From the NCBI RefSeq assembly GCF_904846645.1, contig NZ_CAJHBO010000023.1, positions 1 to 45,313 on the forward strand: DNA of 45,313 nt, written 5' to 3'. Source of the DNA: Psychrobacter sp. Pi2-1. Lineage in GTDB: Bacteria > Pseudomonadota > Gammaproteobacteria > Pseudomonadales > Moraxellaceae. This document shows positions 8,764-17,061 of this stretch, in pieces (position 1 is the stretch's first letter; each line of letters begins with the position of its first letter). A program made the position numbers and the translations under genes. Below the pieces are notes generated by a model that worked only from the letters and a program-made list of their open reading frames with translations, was not told the origin of the DNA and did not search any database.

Positions 8764-9524
8764 AGGACAACTCCTTTTGTCTTCCCTAAAAAATACCAAC
8801 AATATAAAAAGAACTGCGATTATTTCTTACCACGAAAAGTATAAAAAATCGTCAGGTACTGCTTTATATAGTGAAAACGATGATGCGTGATAGTACGTTT
8901 AATGCTCGGTAGTTCTTTACTTCAAATAAAAGTAGTTAACTATTTAAGCATCGCATTGACTTAAACCATCGAATGGTACAACAGCGTTTCTTGAGGAAGA
9001 CAGAAGGGTGGACTATCCAGTGTCTTTTTAACAATCTCGTCTTCCTGACAAGAGTTTTAATCTTGTTAACACGTTAACCTGTTGTGCTGCTTGTACTGCT
9101 TGATAGCTTCGATAACCATAAAACAGTCTAAACGGATATAGGATTTATATTAGCACGGTTTAATAAAGATAATTACAAACTACTGTGCATGAATAATAAG
9201 GAAATTACTAAAAATTAGTTTGCTTAGCCTTCAATGAATAACCTAACGTTACGGAAACGGTACGGCTACCGTGTAATTTATGCGATTAAATTATCACTTA
9301 ATATATTCTATATAAGATGAAACATAAGCATTATTTATTTTAAAAATAATTATATGAAGTCGATAAGCAAACGTGATGGTCGCATGTCGCTCAATATCTA
9401 TATCATGCACGTGTCTTTTGGTATCAGGTATTTTGCGCAGAGGCTTATATAGTCCATGGCAATCAAAATATGATATCGATATGAAACTTAAGTAACGCGT
9501 ATAAAGAATAAATAAGGAGCCCAT
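8764..9524. other. Long divergent intergenic region between two symporter operons
   Basis: 761 bases with no convincing gene. It separates the minus-strand acetate-type symporter operon from the plus-strand alanine symporter, so it must hold both promoters. The 8989-9078 part is dense in inverted repeats (listed separately). A further imperfect repeat lies at 9252-9273 (ACGGTA / TACCGT). The right half (9130-9350) is very AT-rich. I saw no known riboswitch. Confidence 0.6.
8989..9078. repeat. Cluster of inverted repeats
   Basis: Three adjacent dyads. TCTTGAGGAAGAC at 8989-9001 pairs with GTCTTCCTGACAAGA at 9039-9053 (nine-base core, two-base bulge), with a small TGGA/TCCA hairpin inside. ACAAGA at 9048-9053 pairs with TCTTGT at 9061-9066. 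GTTAACACGTTAAC at 9065-9078 is a near-palindrome. The first two share bases and cannot both form. They could be operator sites, or a structured leader about 230 nt ahead of the minus-strand symporter operon. Confidence 0.55.
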
Positions 9525-11021
9525 ATGAACGAAGGGATAGTAGGTTGGTTTAATAACATCGTAAATTATGGTGTCGGTATTATCTGGGGTAACAATGACT
9601 GGCTGATTGCTAGTAACCCTTGGTATGGATTACTGATGTTCTTACTAATTGGTGCGGGTCTTTACTTTACCGTCGCGACACGTTTTATTCAGTTTCGTCA
9701 TTTTGGTCATATGTGGAAGTTGCTACGCGTGTCCAATCAAGGACGCAAAGATGGTGGTATTAGCTCATTTGAAGCCTTGATGACGTCGCTAGCTGCGCGT
9801 GTTGGTACTGGTAACTTGGCAGGTGTGGCAATTGCCATCTATCTAGGTGGACCAGGTGCTGTATTCTGGATGTGGATGACGGCACTTGTTGGTATGTCGA
9901 CCAGCTTTATCGAGTCAACCTTAGCACAGGCCTACAAAGTACCGCATAATGATAATGTGTACCGCGGTGGCCCTGCTTATTACATCGAAAAAGGTCTAGG
10001 TAAACGCTGGCTCGCCGTGTTTTTCTCATTATGTTTGTTAGTGGCTTTTGGTTTGGCATTCAATGGCGTGCAATCCAACACCATCGCTCAAGCAACCAAT
10101 GAAGCCTTTGGTGTGCCAACGTGGATGACAGGTTTGGTATTGGTAGTACTGGTAGCGCCAGTAGTATTCGGTGGTTTGCGTTCAGTAGCTCGTATCGCGG
10201 GTAAAATCGTACCAGTGATGGCTATCTTGTACATCTTGCTAGCGCTATTTATTATCGTGACTAACTTTAGTCAATTCCCAGCAGCGATCGCGTTGATTGT
10301 AAAATCAGCATTTGGCTTTGAGCAGGCGGCAGGCGGTGTCATCGGTTATGGTATTGCGCAGGCAATGATTAACGGTATTAAACGTGGCTTGTTTTCTAAC
10401 GAAGCAGGTATGGGTTCAGCACCGAATGCTGCAGCAACGGCAAAGAGTCATCCTGATCATCCAGCAGTGCAAGGTTTTATGCAGATGCTAGGTGTATTCA
10501 TGGATACCCTTATTATTTGTACCGCGACGGCGTCGATTATTATCTTGTCTGGCGTGGTCGACCCTAATGTCGAGCAAGAAGGTATTCAGTTAACTCAGTT
10601 AGCCTTATCACAGTATGTCGGTGACCTAGGTGTGGTGTTCGTGGCGATCGCGATTTTCTTCTTCTCATTTACGTCTATCATCGCCAACTATAGCTACGGT
10701 GAGTCAAACCTTGAGTTTATCTCTGGTGCCAAAAATGCCAAAGTGATGATCATGATTTTCCGCTTCCTAGTATTAGGTATGGTATTTATCGGCTCGGTTG
10801 CTAGCCTACCTGATATATGGAACTTCGCTGACTTGTCTATGGGTCTAATGGCCCTGGTCAACTTAGTGGCTATTTTGCTGTTGTCTCCTGTTGCGTTAAG
10901 AATACTACGTGACTATGAGCGTCAGGTAAAAGAGGGTAAAACAGGCGATCAAATTAAGTTTGACCCTGATAACTTTGTAAAACTCAGAAATGAAGCCAAC
11001 CGTGATGCTTGGACAGACTAA
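9525..11021 (+). CDS. Sodium:alanine symporter family protein (AGCS)
   Basis: A 498-residue inner-membrane amino acid:cation symporter of the alanine/glycine family (AlsT/AgcS type), importing alanine or glycine with sodium. Family hallmarks are AARVGTGNLAGVAIAIYLGG followed by PGAVFWMWMTALVGMSTSF in the N-terminal half and RGLFSNEAGMGSAPNAAATA in the middle. About eleven hydrophobic segments are visible. AAGGAG lies just upstream of the ATG. It is monocistronic, ending at a strong terminator, and is transcribed away from the acetate-type symporter operon. No glycine riboswitch is apparent in the leader. Confidence 0.94.
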   Translation: MNEGIVGWFNNIVNYGVGIIWGNNDWLIASNPWYGLLMFLLIGAGLYFTVATRFIQFRHFGHMWKLLRVSNQGRKDGGISSFEALMTSLAARVGTGNLAGVAIAIYLGGPGAVFWMWMTALVGMSTSFIESTLAQAYKVPHNDNVYRGGPAYYIEKGLGKRWLAVFFSLCLLVAFGLAFNGVQSNTIAQATNEAFGVPTWMTGLVLVVLVAPVVFGGLRSVARIAGKIVPVMAILYILLALFIIVTNFSQFPAAIALIVKSAFGFEQAAGGVIGYGIAQAMINGIKRGLFSNEAGMGSAPNAAATAKSHPDHPAVQGFMQMLGVFMDTLIICTATASIIILSGVVDPNVEQEGIQLTQLALSQYVGDLGVVFVAIAIFFFSFTSIIANYSYGESNLEFISGAKNAKVMIMIFRFLVLGMVFIGSVASLPDIWNFADLSMGLMALVNLVAILLLSPVALRILRDYERQVKEGKTGDQIKFDPDNFVKLRNEANRDAWTD

Positions 11022-11059
11022 GCAACATTGATTGGTAAAAATAGCTTGTTCTAAGCATT

Positions 11060-11100
11060 AAAAAACCGCCCGACTCTTATATAGAGATGGGCGGTTTTTA
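11060..11100. terminator. Bidirectional terminator between alanine symporter and ETF-QO
   Basis: AAAAAACCGCCC pairs with GGGCGGTTTTTA around a loop of about 17 bases that can itself partly pair. A- and T-tracts on both sides let it stop transcripts from both convergent genes. Confidence 0.9.
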
Positions 11101-11157
11101 TTGGAGCACAGTTTTAATGATATTAATTGTACCAGCTCAAACCAGAATTATCCTGAT

Positions 11158-12942
11158 TTACATGTTTGGATAGTTAGGACCACCGCCACCTTCTGGCGTT
11201 ACCCAAGTGATGTTCTGTGAAGGGTCTTTGATATCACAGGTCTTACAATGCACGCAGTTCTGCGCATTGATAACAAACTTAGCACCTTCAGCATCTTTGA
11301 CCACTTCATATACACCGGCTGGGCAGTATAAACGTGCAGGCTCAGCATACAACGGTAAGTTGATTGAAATAGGTACCGTTGGATCAGTAAGTTTTAGATG
11401 CGTTGGCTGATCTTCTGCATGGTTGGTATTAGAGATAAATACCGACGACAATTTATCAAATACCAACTTACCATCAGGCTTAAGATAAGTTGGTTGATAA
11501 GCGTGGTTAGCACGCTCTAACTGATCGTAATCTGGGATATTGTCATGTAAAGTGAATGGCATTTTACCTTTTAACAAGTTGTGCTCGATAAAGGTGAAAG
11601 CGCCGCCCATGAACAGACCCATACGGTGAATTGCAGGTGAGAAGTTGCGCGACTCATAGTTATCTTGATACAACCATGACTCTTTATACATTGTGCTATA
11701 AGCAACCACTTCATCATGCTGACGGTCGGCTTGCAACGCCTCAAAGATAGCTTCGGCTGCGAGCATGCCTGACTTCATCGAGGTATGTGTGCCTTTGATT
11801 TTTGCTGGGTTTAAGAAACCAGCGTCATCACCTACCAACACACCACCGGGGAAAGTGAACTTCGGTAGTGAGTTTAGACCACCTTTGGTCAACGCACGAG
11901 CGCCGTAAGAAATGCGCTTACCGCCTTCTAAAACGTTTTTGATAACAGGGTGCGTTTTCAAGCGCTGCATTTCATCGAATGGAGACACGTAAGGGTTGTG
12001 GTAAGACAAATCCGCCACAAGACCAAAGCTTACTTGGTTGTTTTCATCAAAGTATAACCACCAGCCACCAGTAGAGCCAGTTTCAGTCAATGGCCAGCCA
12101 AGACCATGCATGACAACACCTTGCTCATGCTTTTCAGGCTCAACTTCCCATAGCTCTTTTAGACCGATACCATAATGCTGAGGATCAGAGTCTTTATCTA
12201 GATCAAAACGACTGATTAAGCGTTTGCCTAAATGCCCACGGCTACCTTCGGCAAAAATAGTGTATTTGGCAAGAAGCTCATAACCAGGCTCAAAGCTCGG
12301 CTTGGCTTCACCATTGGCGGCCACACCCATATCACCAGTTAACACGCCTCGAACCGAACCGTCGTCATTGTATAAGATGTCATCGGCAGGGAAGCCTGGG
12401 AACATCATAACTTCAAGCTCTTCTGCCTGTACGGCCAACCAACGAACGACATTGCCTAGCGAGACAATATAGTTGCCATCGTTGTGCATCGGACCTGGAA
12501 TCAAAGAGTCAGGCACTTTAGTTGAGCGTGTAGCAGAGTTCAAATAATAGAAACGATCTTCTGTCGCTGGTACGTTAAGCGGTGCGCCTTTTTCTTTCCA
12601 GTCAGGAATCAGCTCATTTAGAGCGCGTGGCTCGATGACTGCACCAGACAACGTATGGGCACCAAACTCAGAGCCTTTTTCGACCACACAAACCATAAAC
12701 TCATCATTACCAGCTTCAATAGCGAGCTGGCGCAAACGAATGGCAGCAGACAGACCTGCAGGTCCACCACCAACGATGATGACATCGAACTCCATTGATT
12801 CGCGTTCGACTTCAGGTTCCGCGGCAACCGGCGCTACGACTGGTTCTGCTTTATCTAGCGTTGCGGTCTCTGTCGCTACTGGTGCGTCAGCATTCACAGT
12901 ATTACCATCAATAACTGGCGTTTGATTGTCTTGCTCTTGCAT
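11158..12942 (-). CDS. etfD: Electron transfer flavoprotein-ubiquinone oxidoreductase
   Basis: ETF-QO takes electrons from ETF, reduced by fatty and amino acid dehydrogenases, and passes them to ubiquinone at the inner membrane. The FAD-binding motif VIIVGGGPAGLSAAIRL begins near residue 55. The C-terminal 4Fe-4S domain shows CPAGVYE and then CVHCKTCDIKDPSQNITW, giving four Cys ligands, and the chain ends GGGGPNYPNM as in the family. The protein is 594 residues because of a leader of about 50 residues rich in Ala, Val, Glu and Pro, which most homologues lack in this form. AGGAG five bases before the ATG supports this start. No etfAB genes lie in the window. Confidence 0.95.
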   Translation of the reverse strand: MQEQDNQTPVIDGNTVNADAPVATETATLDKAEPVVAPVAAEPEVERESMEFDVIIVGGGPAGLSAAIRLRQLAIEAGNDEFMVCVVEKGSEFGAHTLSGAVIEPRALNELIPDWKEKGAPLNVPATEDRFYYLNSATRSTKVPDSLIPGPMHNDGNYIVSLGNVVRWLAVQAEELEVMMFPGFPADDILYNDDGSVRGVLTGDMGVAANGEAKPSFEPGYELLAKYTIFAEGSRGHLGKRLISRFDLDKDSDPQHYGIGLKELWEVEPEKHEQGVVMHGLGWPLTETGSTGGWWLYFDENNQVSFGLVADLSYHNPYVSPFDEMQRLKTHPVIKNVLEGGKRISYGARALTKGGLNSLPKFTFPGGVLVGDDAGFLNPAKIKGTHTSMKSGMLAAEAIFEALQADRQHDEVVAYSTMYKESWLYQDNYESRNFSPAIHRMGLFMGGAFTFIEHNLLKGKMPFTLHDNIPDYDQLERANHAYQPTYLKPDGKLVFDKLSSVFISNTNHAEDQPTHLKLTDPTVPISINLPLYAEPARLYCPAGVYEVVKDAEGAKFVINAQNCVHCKTCDIKDPSQNITWVTPEGGGGPNYPNM

Positions 12943-13273
12943 ACCTACTCCTAAACTTTTAGTGGCTTATCTCAGGGCATCATTAGCTTAACAACTGAAT
13001 AATAGACTTGCGGCGCTAACGTCACTCAGACATATGGCTGCCCGATAAAAATGTGTCATCAATACAAAACCCACTTGACCATTTCAATAAAACATCGTTA
13101 CTCATTATAAAAGAAAAGTCCTACAAACACGATACGCATTTATGGGCAACGGTGTTAAGGTTATATCAAGGCAATGAAGGTATTTGGGCGATAAAGTTTC
13201 ATCATACCTGAAACAAAAATTTATAGTAATAATAGATTTGCCAAACTTTGAATACTAAATAAAGGATTGAACG
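12943..13273. other. Divergent intergenic region
   Basis: 331 AT-rich bases between the divergent ETF-QO and DUF1285 genes. It must carry promoters for both. No strong promoter match, repeat or RNA structure stood out. Confidence 0.5.
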
Positions 13274-14062
13274 ATGAAGAATGACAATAATCATGCTGAT
13301 AGCAGTCGTGAAAATAACGTAGAAGCCCCAGTTGGCAAGGGTTCTGGTTTAAATAATATGAATGCACTAAGTCACTATCTTAAGTCCACAGCTGGGGCAC
13401 GTGAAGGACGCGCAATACCACCACTCGAAAAGTGGCACCCTGAAGATATCGCTGATATGGACTTAGTTATCAAGGCAAATGGAGAGTGGTGGCATGAAGG
13501 TGGGCAAATGACCCGTGAGTCATTGGTCAGTTTGTTTGCCACAATACTATGGAAAGAAGAGAATAATGGCACTACTGAGTACTTTTTGAAGACTCCTGTA
13601 CAGAAAATCCGTATCCAAGTAGAAGATGCACCCCTTCTGATAAACGATGTTGGTATTGTCCATGAAGATGATATGAGTTGGTTGGAGTTTACAACGACGA
13701 CAGGGGATGTGGTTCGCTTAGACGATGAGCATTCGATTGTATTAAAGGCGTATAACTCTAATAAGAGCACTTCTAATGACAGCGACTTTAATAACAGTGA
13801 CTCTAATAACAGTGACTTTAGTGAAAGCGATCAAGCGAATCAAATGAGTACCGCTGACGATGTGGCAGATTCTCAGGAATTATCATCTACAGAACAAGTA
13901 CGCCCATACATGATGGTCAGAAATGGCTTAACCGCACTTATCGGTCGTAATACTTTTTATCATCTGACTGAAATTGGAGCGTTATCAGAAGACAATGGTA
14001 AGACGATATTGACGCTACGGAGTGGTGGCCAGTCTTATTCATTATCGATGCCTACTGATTAA
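13274..14062 (+). CDS. DUF1285 domain protein
   Basis: A 262-residue cytoplasmic protein of the DUF1285 family, whose function is not established. The family core is recognisable as PLEKWHPEDIADMDLVIKANG, then WWHEGGQMTRESLVSLFATIL and FLKTPVQKIRIQVEDAPLLI (about residues 50-125). The family is usually around 180 residues; this one is longer by a polar N-terminal stretch and an insertion. The insertion at about 163-187 is five in-frame 5-residue repeats rich in Asn, Ser and Asp, encoded by a 15-bp tandem repeat. AAAGGA precedes the ATG. Confidence 0.86.
   Translation: MKNDNNHADSSRENNVEAPVGKGSGLNNMNALSHYLKSTAGAREGRAIPPLEKWHPEDIADMDLVIKANGEWWHEGGQMTRESLVSLFATILWKEENNGTTEYFLKTPVQKIRIQVEDAPLLINDVGIVHEDDMSWLEFTTTTGDVVRLDDEHSIVLKAYNSNKSTSNDSDFNNSDSNNSDFSESDQANQMSTADDVADSQELSSTEQVRPYMMVRNGLTALIGRNTFYHLTEIGALSEDNGKTILTLRSGGQSYSLSMPTD
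13760..13834 (+). repeat. 15-bp coding tandem repeat
   Basis: Five consecutive 15-bp units begin at 13760, 13775, 13790, 13805 and 13820. The consensus is AATAACAGTGACTTT, with the first and last units degraded. They are in frame in the DUF1285 gene and encode NKSTS, NDSDF, NNSDS, NNSDF and SESDQ. Confidence 0.88.
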
Positions 14063-14082
14063 GTATTATGTTTATCTATTAA

Positions 14083-14109
14083 TTGCTGTATGCCGATGAG
14101 TGCTATAAT
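14083..14109 (+). promoter_or_regulatory. Candidate sigma-70 promoter for murI
   Basis: TTGCTG at 14083-14088 and TATAAT at 14104-14109, 15 bases apart, with a TG element one base before the -10 (TGCTATAAT), which would compensate for the short spacer. A second candidate, TTGGTT at 14132 with TATAAA at 14154, lies just downstream. Confidence 0.42.
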
Positions 14110-14271
14110 TTTATAATGTCGCCTGATTCTATTGGTTTAAAAAATTATTATCGTATAAAGGTAGTCGATAGAAAGCCGACATAGAGTGACGCCGCACACG
14201 AAATATACATATAGCGCATTTAACTGAGTAATAAAATTGATGAATAATATGATAATGGCATTAGCGTAAAG

Positions 14272-15261
14272 ATGGATATCGAAAACCAGACAGTCGGAAA
14301 GCTCAGACCGTGTGTCGATATATCTGTTGACCAGAGTCTCAAAACTATGGATCTAGTAGATGTCAATAAACATGCTAGTAACACAGTTGTAAGCGATAAA
14401 AACCGTAGCGCGCCCATTGGCGTGTTTGATTCTGGTGTTGGCGGTTTGTCTGTTTACTTGCATTTAGCACAGCAGCTGCCTACTGAGCGTTACGTATATT
14501 ACGCCGATACGCTAAATGTGCCTTATGGCAATCGTGACAGCGAAGATATTGAAGCGCTAACGCTAAAGGCCGTAGAGTGGTTACATCAGCAAGGTTGTAA
14601 GCTAATAGTTATTGCGTGTAACAGCGCCTCAGCATATGCACTAGATACTGCCCGACGCTGCTATCCACATATCCCTATTGTGGGTCTTGTTCCTGCAATA
14701 AAGCCTGCGGTACTGGCCAGTAAGAGTGCTCATGTAGCGGTGCTGGCAACCAAAGCGACTTTGAATGGCACCTTATTAAATGATGTTATTGTCAATTTTG
14801 CTAAACCTAATAATACAGTAGTCACTAAGTATTTTGATCCGCAACTGGTACCTTGGGTAGAAGCAGGTATGTCAGAACAAGACGAGACAGCCGAAAGGTT
14901 GCGTCAACAGATACGAGTATTTGCTAATGAAGGTGTCGATCAGTTAGTGCTGGGATGTACACATTATCCGTTTTTTAAGACATTCTTGTTAGATGAGATT
15001 GCACAGCAGCAGCTATCAATACAAGTCATTGATTCTGGTCAAGCGATTGCTGAACGGGTTAGACAGCTATTGATTGCAAACAACTTGTCTGCATCATTGA
15101 TGAGTGAAAAACAAGAAAATCTGTCACAAAAAACCAGTAATAAAAATACCATTACTAGACCGCCATTAACTTTTCACGCCACTAAATATAGTGATAGACT
15201 ATGCGCTTTAGTTGAGCGCTTACTCGGTACAGAAATGGCATTGCAATACTACTCTCACTAG
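14272..15261 (+). CDS. murI: Glutamate racemase
   Basis: Interconverts L- and D-glutamate, supplying D-Glu for peptidoglycan. Family motifs are all present: GVFDSGVGGLSV (Asp53, Ser54), the YADTLNVPYGNR segment, ACNSASA with catalytic Cys116, and LGCTHYPF with Cys229 and His231. It is 329 residues, longer than most, because about 45 polar residues precede the core and a polar stretch lies before the last helix (around 275-300). The start is uncertain: the ATG at 14272 has a weak ribosome binding site and the ATG at 14347 would remove 25 residues. Cytoplasmic. A DUF4062-like gene follows on the same strand. Confidence 0.93.
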   Translation: MDIENQTVGKLRPCVDISVDQSLKTMDLVDVNKHASNTVVSDKNRSAPIGVFDSGVGGLSVYLHLAQQLPTERYVYYADTLNVPYGNRDSEDIEALTLKAVEWLHQQGCKLIVIACNSASAYALDTARRCYPHIPIVGLVPAIKPAVLASKSAHVAVLATKATLNGTLLNDVIVNFAKPNNTVVTKYFDPQLVPWVEAGMSEQDETAERLRQQIRVFANEGVDQLVLGCTHYPFFKTFLLDEIAQQQLSIQVIDSGQAIAERVRQLLIANNLSASLMSEKQENLSQKTSNKNTITRPPLTFHATKYSDRLCALVERLLGTEMALQYYSH

Positions 15262-15432
15262 TTATTATCAAAACTAGTGATATCAATACGCTGTATGCAA
15301 CGCTGACTCAGTTAAAATAAATTGAGTGCATCTTTTTAAGCTAAGAGTATGCTAGGCTGAGCAAGACAAGATTTTTGTGTTCTATTTTACATCCTATCCT
15401 TTTTATGTCACGACCTACGCTTAGAGGTAATT

Positions 15433-16440
15433 GTGCCGAATCGTCGCTATCATATTCATATTATATGCGCTGACAACGACCAGTTGTTGGTTCTAGACAG
15501 CTTAGCGATATTTTTTCAGGCACGCGCATTTCTGACCTATGATGTTTCTAGCAAGTTATCTAAAGCCTCTTTTTATGGCCGCCAGTGTATTGACTCTTGT
15601 GATTATGCAGTCATGATCGTTGGCGACAGCTACGGGACTGTGCAAAAAAACGGCGTCAGCCAGATGCATTTGAGTTATCTAAATGCCAAAGCGAAGCTTA
15701 AGCCGCTAATTGTGCTGGTCAAAAATCACTCTCCAGACGCTGTCGTCAGCCGACAACTTCAAGAGTTTATTAAGTTAGTCACCAAGCAAGATAACCAGCT
15801 ACATTACTATGATACGGAAGAGGATATCGAGCCATTACTGGTACAGGCTCATTATAATGCCGTCGCCAATAATAAAATGGTAGGTGGCTGGGTCAGAGCG
15901 AATGATGAAGAGAATACGACTAGTAAAAAGGTCGTGTATGAGAAGCTAGTCGATATATTACCTAGTACTACCGAGGTAGAGAAAAACAGTTCTGATGACG
16001 AAGACTTTATAGCAGATAAGGTTAGTGAGCCAATTGAGTTAACAGAGTTTTTTGAGATTCAATATAGTGCTCAAGCTTATGAGGGCGGTAATCTAACGGA
16101 CGTAACCAGATCGCTAACACTCTCGTGGCACGAGATACTTATGACCCTCATAAGAATACCGTCTACTTTTTCGAGCTATGGCTTGCAAAATGCCATCAAT
16201 CGTTTGATTACCGCTAAAGCGGAAGTAGACATCAAAAAAGAGATGCCAAACGTTCATGCTGTCTCACGCTGCCAAATCTCTCAAGCTGATATCAATAATT
16301 TGCAACGTAAGCTAGTCGGTGCAAACTGGATACAATTGATGACTTATGGCACGCGGGTATCACAAGAGCTTTGGAAACTTACCTTCTACGCAAAAAACCT
16401 ACTGCAAAATTATACCTCAAGTACGAATAAACAAGACTAG
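15433..16440 (+). CDS. DUF4062-like (TIR-fold-like) protein
   Basis: A 335-residue protein starting with GTG at 15433 after an AGAGGT ribosome binding site. The first 100 residues resemble the N-terminal domain of DUF4062 proteins. A short strand is followed by a stretch ending CDYAVMIVGDSYGTVQKNGV, then SQMHLSYLNAKAKLKPLIVLVKN, matching the family logic of a forbidding-looking YG loop and a Ser-containing helix before a Pro-Leu strand. The middle (170-200) is acidic and low in complexity. The C-terminal 130 residues (helical, with SLTLSWHEILMTLIRIPSTF) I do not recognise. No membrane segment or signal is visible. Function is unknown; DUF4062 domains occur in proteins linked to signalling or defence, but nothing nearby supports that here. 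Confidence 0.6.
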   Translation: MPNRRYHIHIICADNDQLLVLDSLAIFFQARAFLTYDVSSKLSKASFYGRQCIDSCDYAVMIVGDSYGTVQKNGVSQMHLSYLNAKAKLKPLIVLVKNHSPDAVVSRQLQEFIKLVTKQDNQLHYYDTEEDIEPLLVQAHYNAVANNKMVGGWVRANDEENTTSKKVVYEKLVDILPSTTEVEKNSSDDEDFIADKVSEPIELTEFFEIQYSAQAYEGGNLTDVTRSLTLSWHEILMTLIRIPSTFSSYGLQNAINRLITAKAEVDIKKEMPNVHAVSRCQISQADINNLQRKLVGANWIQLMTYGTRVSQELWKLTFYAKNLLQNYTSSTNKQD

Positions 16441-16644
16441 TAATTATTCGCTAGCGTGTTCAATAATAGCCATTTAAAACGTCCTCTTCGGCAGCTCGAC
16501 TACGTTTTGTAATACAAAGCATACGTGCGATGCTTGTGAATCTTCCTCAGACCCGTAATAATAAAGTCAGTTAGTTAGCAGTATTAACAACGTTAACTAT
16601 TTTAGAATGAGAACTATAATATTAATAATTAGGGAGAGCGTACG

Positions 16645-16944
16645 ATGAGCAATGCTAAAAATGACGAGTTAAGAAGAGAGATTGATGGTCTAGAAAAGTC
16701 CATGCATGATGCTGATCAGTTTCATACGTTAGAAGAGCAAGTAGCAGATATGAAACGCCGCGGTATAGATCCTAGCAAGGCCTACAAAGATTTAGACAGT
16801 AAAGCGGAAGATGAAGATTGGGGCGATGCGACTTGGAAAGAAAACGGTAAGTGGGAGCCAAAAACGGCAGCCGATTTAGACGACAAAGCTCGCGAAAATT
16901 GGAATGGTGACAATGGTCAGCCTAAGTCACCACCTATTGTCTAG
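16645..16944 (+). CDS. Small hydrophilic hypothetical protein
   Basis: A 99-residue, strongly charged and probably largely helical protein of unknown function. The N-terminal half (ELRREIDGLEKSMHDADQ and on) has heptad-like character and could be a short coiled coil. The C-terminal half is Trp-, Asp- and Lys-rich (WGDATWKENGKWEPK) and ends in a Pro-rich tail. AGGGAGAG about eight bases before the ATG is a strong ribosome binding site, and a terminator follows the gene. It is probably a cytoplasmic, lineage-restricted protein. Confidence 0.75.
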   Translation: MSNAKNDELRREIDGLEKSMHDADQFHTLEEQVADMKRRGIDPSKAYKDLDSKAEDEDWGDATWKENGKWEPKTAADLDDKARENWNGDNGQPKSPPIV

Positions 16945-16994
16945 ATACGTATTTTGAGTCAATCAGATAAGTTCTACTAATAACTATCTATAAA

Positions 16995-17030
16995 TAAAAA
17001 AGCCACGCTACTATTAGCGTGGCTTTTTTG
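16995..17030. terminator. Bidirectional terminator
   Basis: AAAAAGCCACGCTA pairs with TAGCGTGGCTTTTTT across a short loop, with A- and T-tracts on both sides. It sits between the convergent small hypothetical gene and the lytic transglycosylase gene. Confidence 0.93.
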
Positions 17031-17061
17031 ATGCATTTAAATAGTATCACTTATCTTGCTA

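Noticed and set aside
9294..9524. Minus-strand open frame of 76 codons upstream of the alanine symporter
   Set aside because: It starts on the complement of the symporter start region, has no ribosome binding site of its own, is AT-rich with an unremarkable composition, and occupies the place where the symporter promoter should be.
9300..9524. Glycine riboswitch before the sodium:alanine symporter
   Set aside because: Such transporters are sometimes under glycine riboswitches, but the conserved aptamer motifs are not present in this leader.
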